Positions 49,063-49,185 of a stretch of 49,185 bases of DNA are shown one piece after another. The stretch's first letter is position 1. Each line of letters opens with the position of its first letter. This DNA comes from Candidatus Sulfotelmatobacter sp. (lineage in GTDB: Bacteria > Acidobacteriota > Terriglobia > Terriglobales > Acidobacteriaceae): the NCBI GenBank assembly GCA_030040965.1, contig JASHOT010000108.1:1-49185 (forward strand), written 5' to 3'. The notes beneath the pieces are model-generated. The model was not told where the DNA came from. It saw nothing but the letters and a program-made list of their open reading frames with translations, and ran no database searches. Position numbers and translations under genes: made by a program.

Positions 49063-49185
49063 ATGAACAGATCATCGAGCCCGGAAGTAGGCCTCGTGCA
49101 GCAGAGCGGCGGAAAATGGTCGCGGGCAACGCTTAGCGTATTCAGCACTTCGCTATCAGTGGAGGATATTACGCGGCGTTTGGAC
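49063..49185 (+). CDS. DUF4279-like protein, 5' part (runs off the window)
   Basis: 41 codons from ATG at 49063 to the window edge, open to the end. The sequence KWSRATLSVFSTSLSVEDIT followed by RRLD resembles the N-terminal strand-helix of DUF4279 proteins (a beta strand followed by an EIT-type helix), which are small cytosolic proteins of unknown function. It starts 10 bases after the plsX stop codon in the same direction, so it may be in the same transcript. The gene is truncated by the window edge. Confidence 0.5.
   Translation, partial: MNRSSSPEVGLVQQSGGKWSRATLSVFSTSLSVEDITRRLD

Noticed and set aside
1-49185. tRNA and rRNA genes
   Set aside because: No cloverleaf-like segment with conserved TTC-arm or CCA features and no rRNA-like conserved stretch was recognised when reading the gaps; a covariance search would be needed to exclude them fully.

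Overview
The window looks like a chromosomal segment of an Acidobacteriota (Terriglobia-like) soil bacterium. The support is indirect. The DNA is GC-rich with strong GC bias at third codon positions. Many genes encode exported proteins with acidobacterial-style heads (for example a SLGDxAR motif just after the signal peptide). There are exported TonB-, AMIN-, DUF4139- and DUF3857-type proteins, two Tat-exported molybdo-hydroxylases, and intergenic palindromes of kinds I associate with this phylum. No rRNA, tRNA, CRISPR array, prophage or intact insertion sequence was seen. I called about 50 coding sequences, mostly ordinary housekeeping and cell-envelope genes.

Layout. 1-5.7 kb: an exported DUF4139 protein, a GlsB/YeaQ membrane protein, two small unknown genes, then a minus-strand efp-acyP-apt run whose gaps hold different repeat elements. 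6-11.2 kb: a YtxH protein, a membrane-anchored coiled-coil protein, a TonB-family protein, a secreted BNR/Asp-box protein, an AMIN-domain protein and a PilZ protein. 11.4-18.1 kb: trpG and a secreted metallophosphoesterase on the plus strand converge on a GT39 mannosyltransferase-like protein, trpE and an anchored TPR protein on the minus strand. 18.4-24.3 kb: an MBL-fold hydrolase, a broken secreted gene, an RsbRD_N-like protein, glutamate dehydrogenase, a ComEA-like HhH protein, pgsA and an AMMECR1-domain gene. 24.3-32.1 kb: a vapBC toxin-antitoxin pair, a secreted protein with three CxC motifs, a secreted unknown, a fused aroD-aroE, an isolated GvpL/F-family gene, an M28 peptidase and a DksA-like zinc-finger protein.

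32.2-46.9 kb: a Tat-exported Mo hydroxylase with its 2Fe-2S subunit (minus strand), an M28 peptidase broken by a one-base frameshift, an exported transglutaminase-like DUF3857 protein, an anchored TPR protein, an exported HExxH metalloprotein and a small anchored unknown. A second, paralogous 2Fe-2S/Mo-hydroxylase pair (plus strand) and a secreted GH5 glycosidase follow. 47.1 kb to the end: the lipid/ribosome cluster yceD (DUF177)-rpmF-plsX, then the first 41 codons of a DUF4279-like gene.

The most unusual signals are non-coding. Three intergenic elements (2828-2894, 4474-4574, 10757-10860) are built from 8-bp units (about AAAGTTTC) in two oppositely oriented arrays. Two of them start a few bases after a stop codon with a shared junction. 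Other families are TTGTCATCC-ended inverted pairs, hairpins whose stems differ between copies while both strands still pair, and recurrent 9-21 bp tandem duplications. The vapBC promoter is also notable: a perfect 20-bp palindrome fills its spacer and the transcript appears leaderless. Calls rest on reading the sequence and on knowledge of protein families; no database search was possible.
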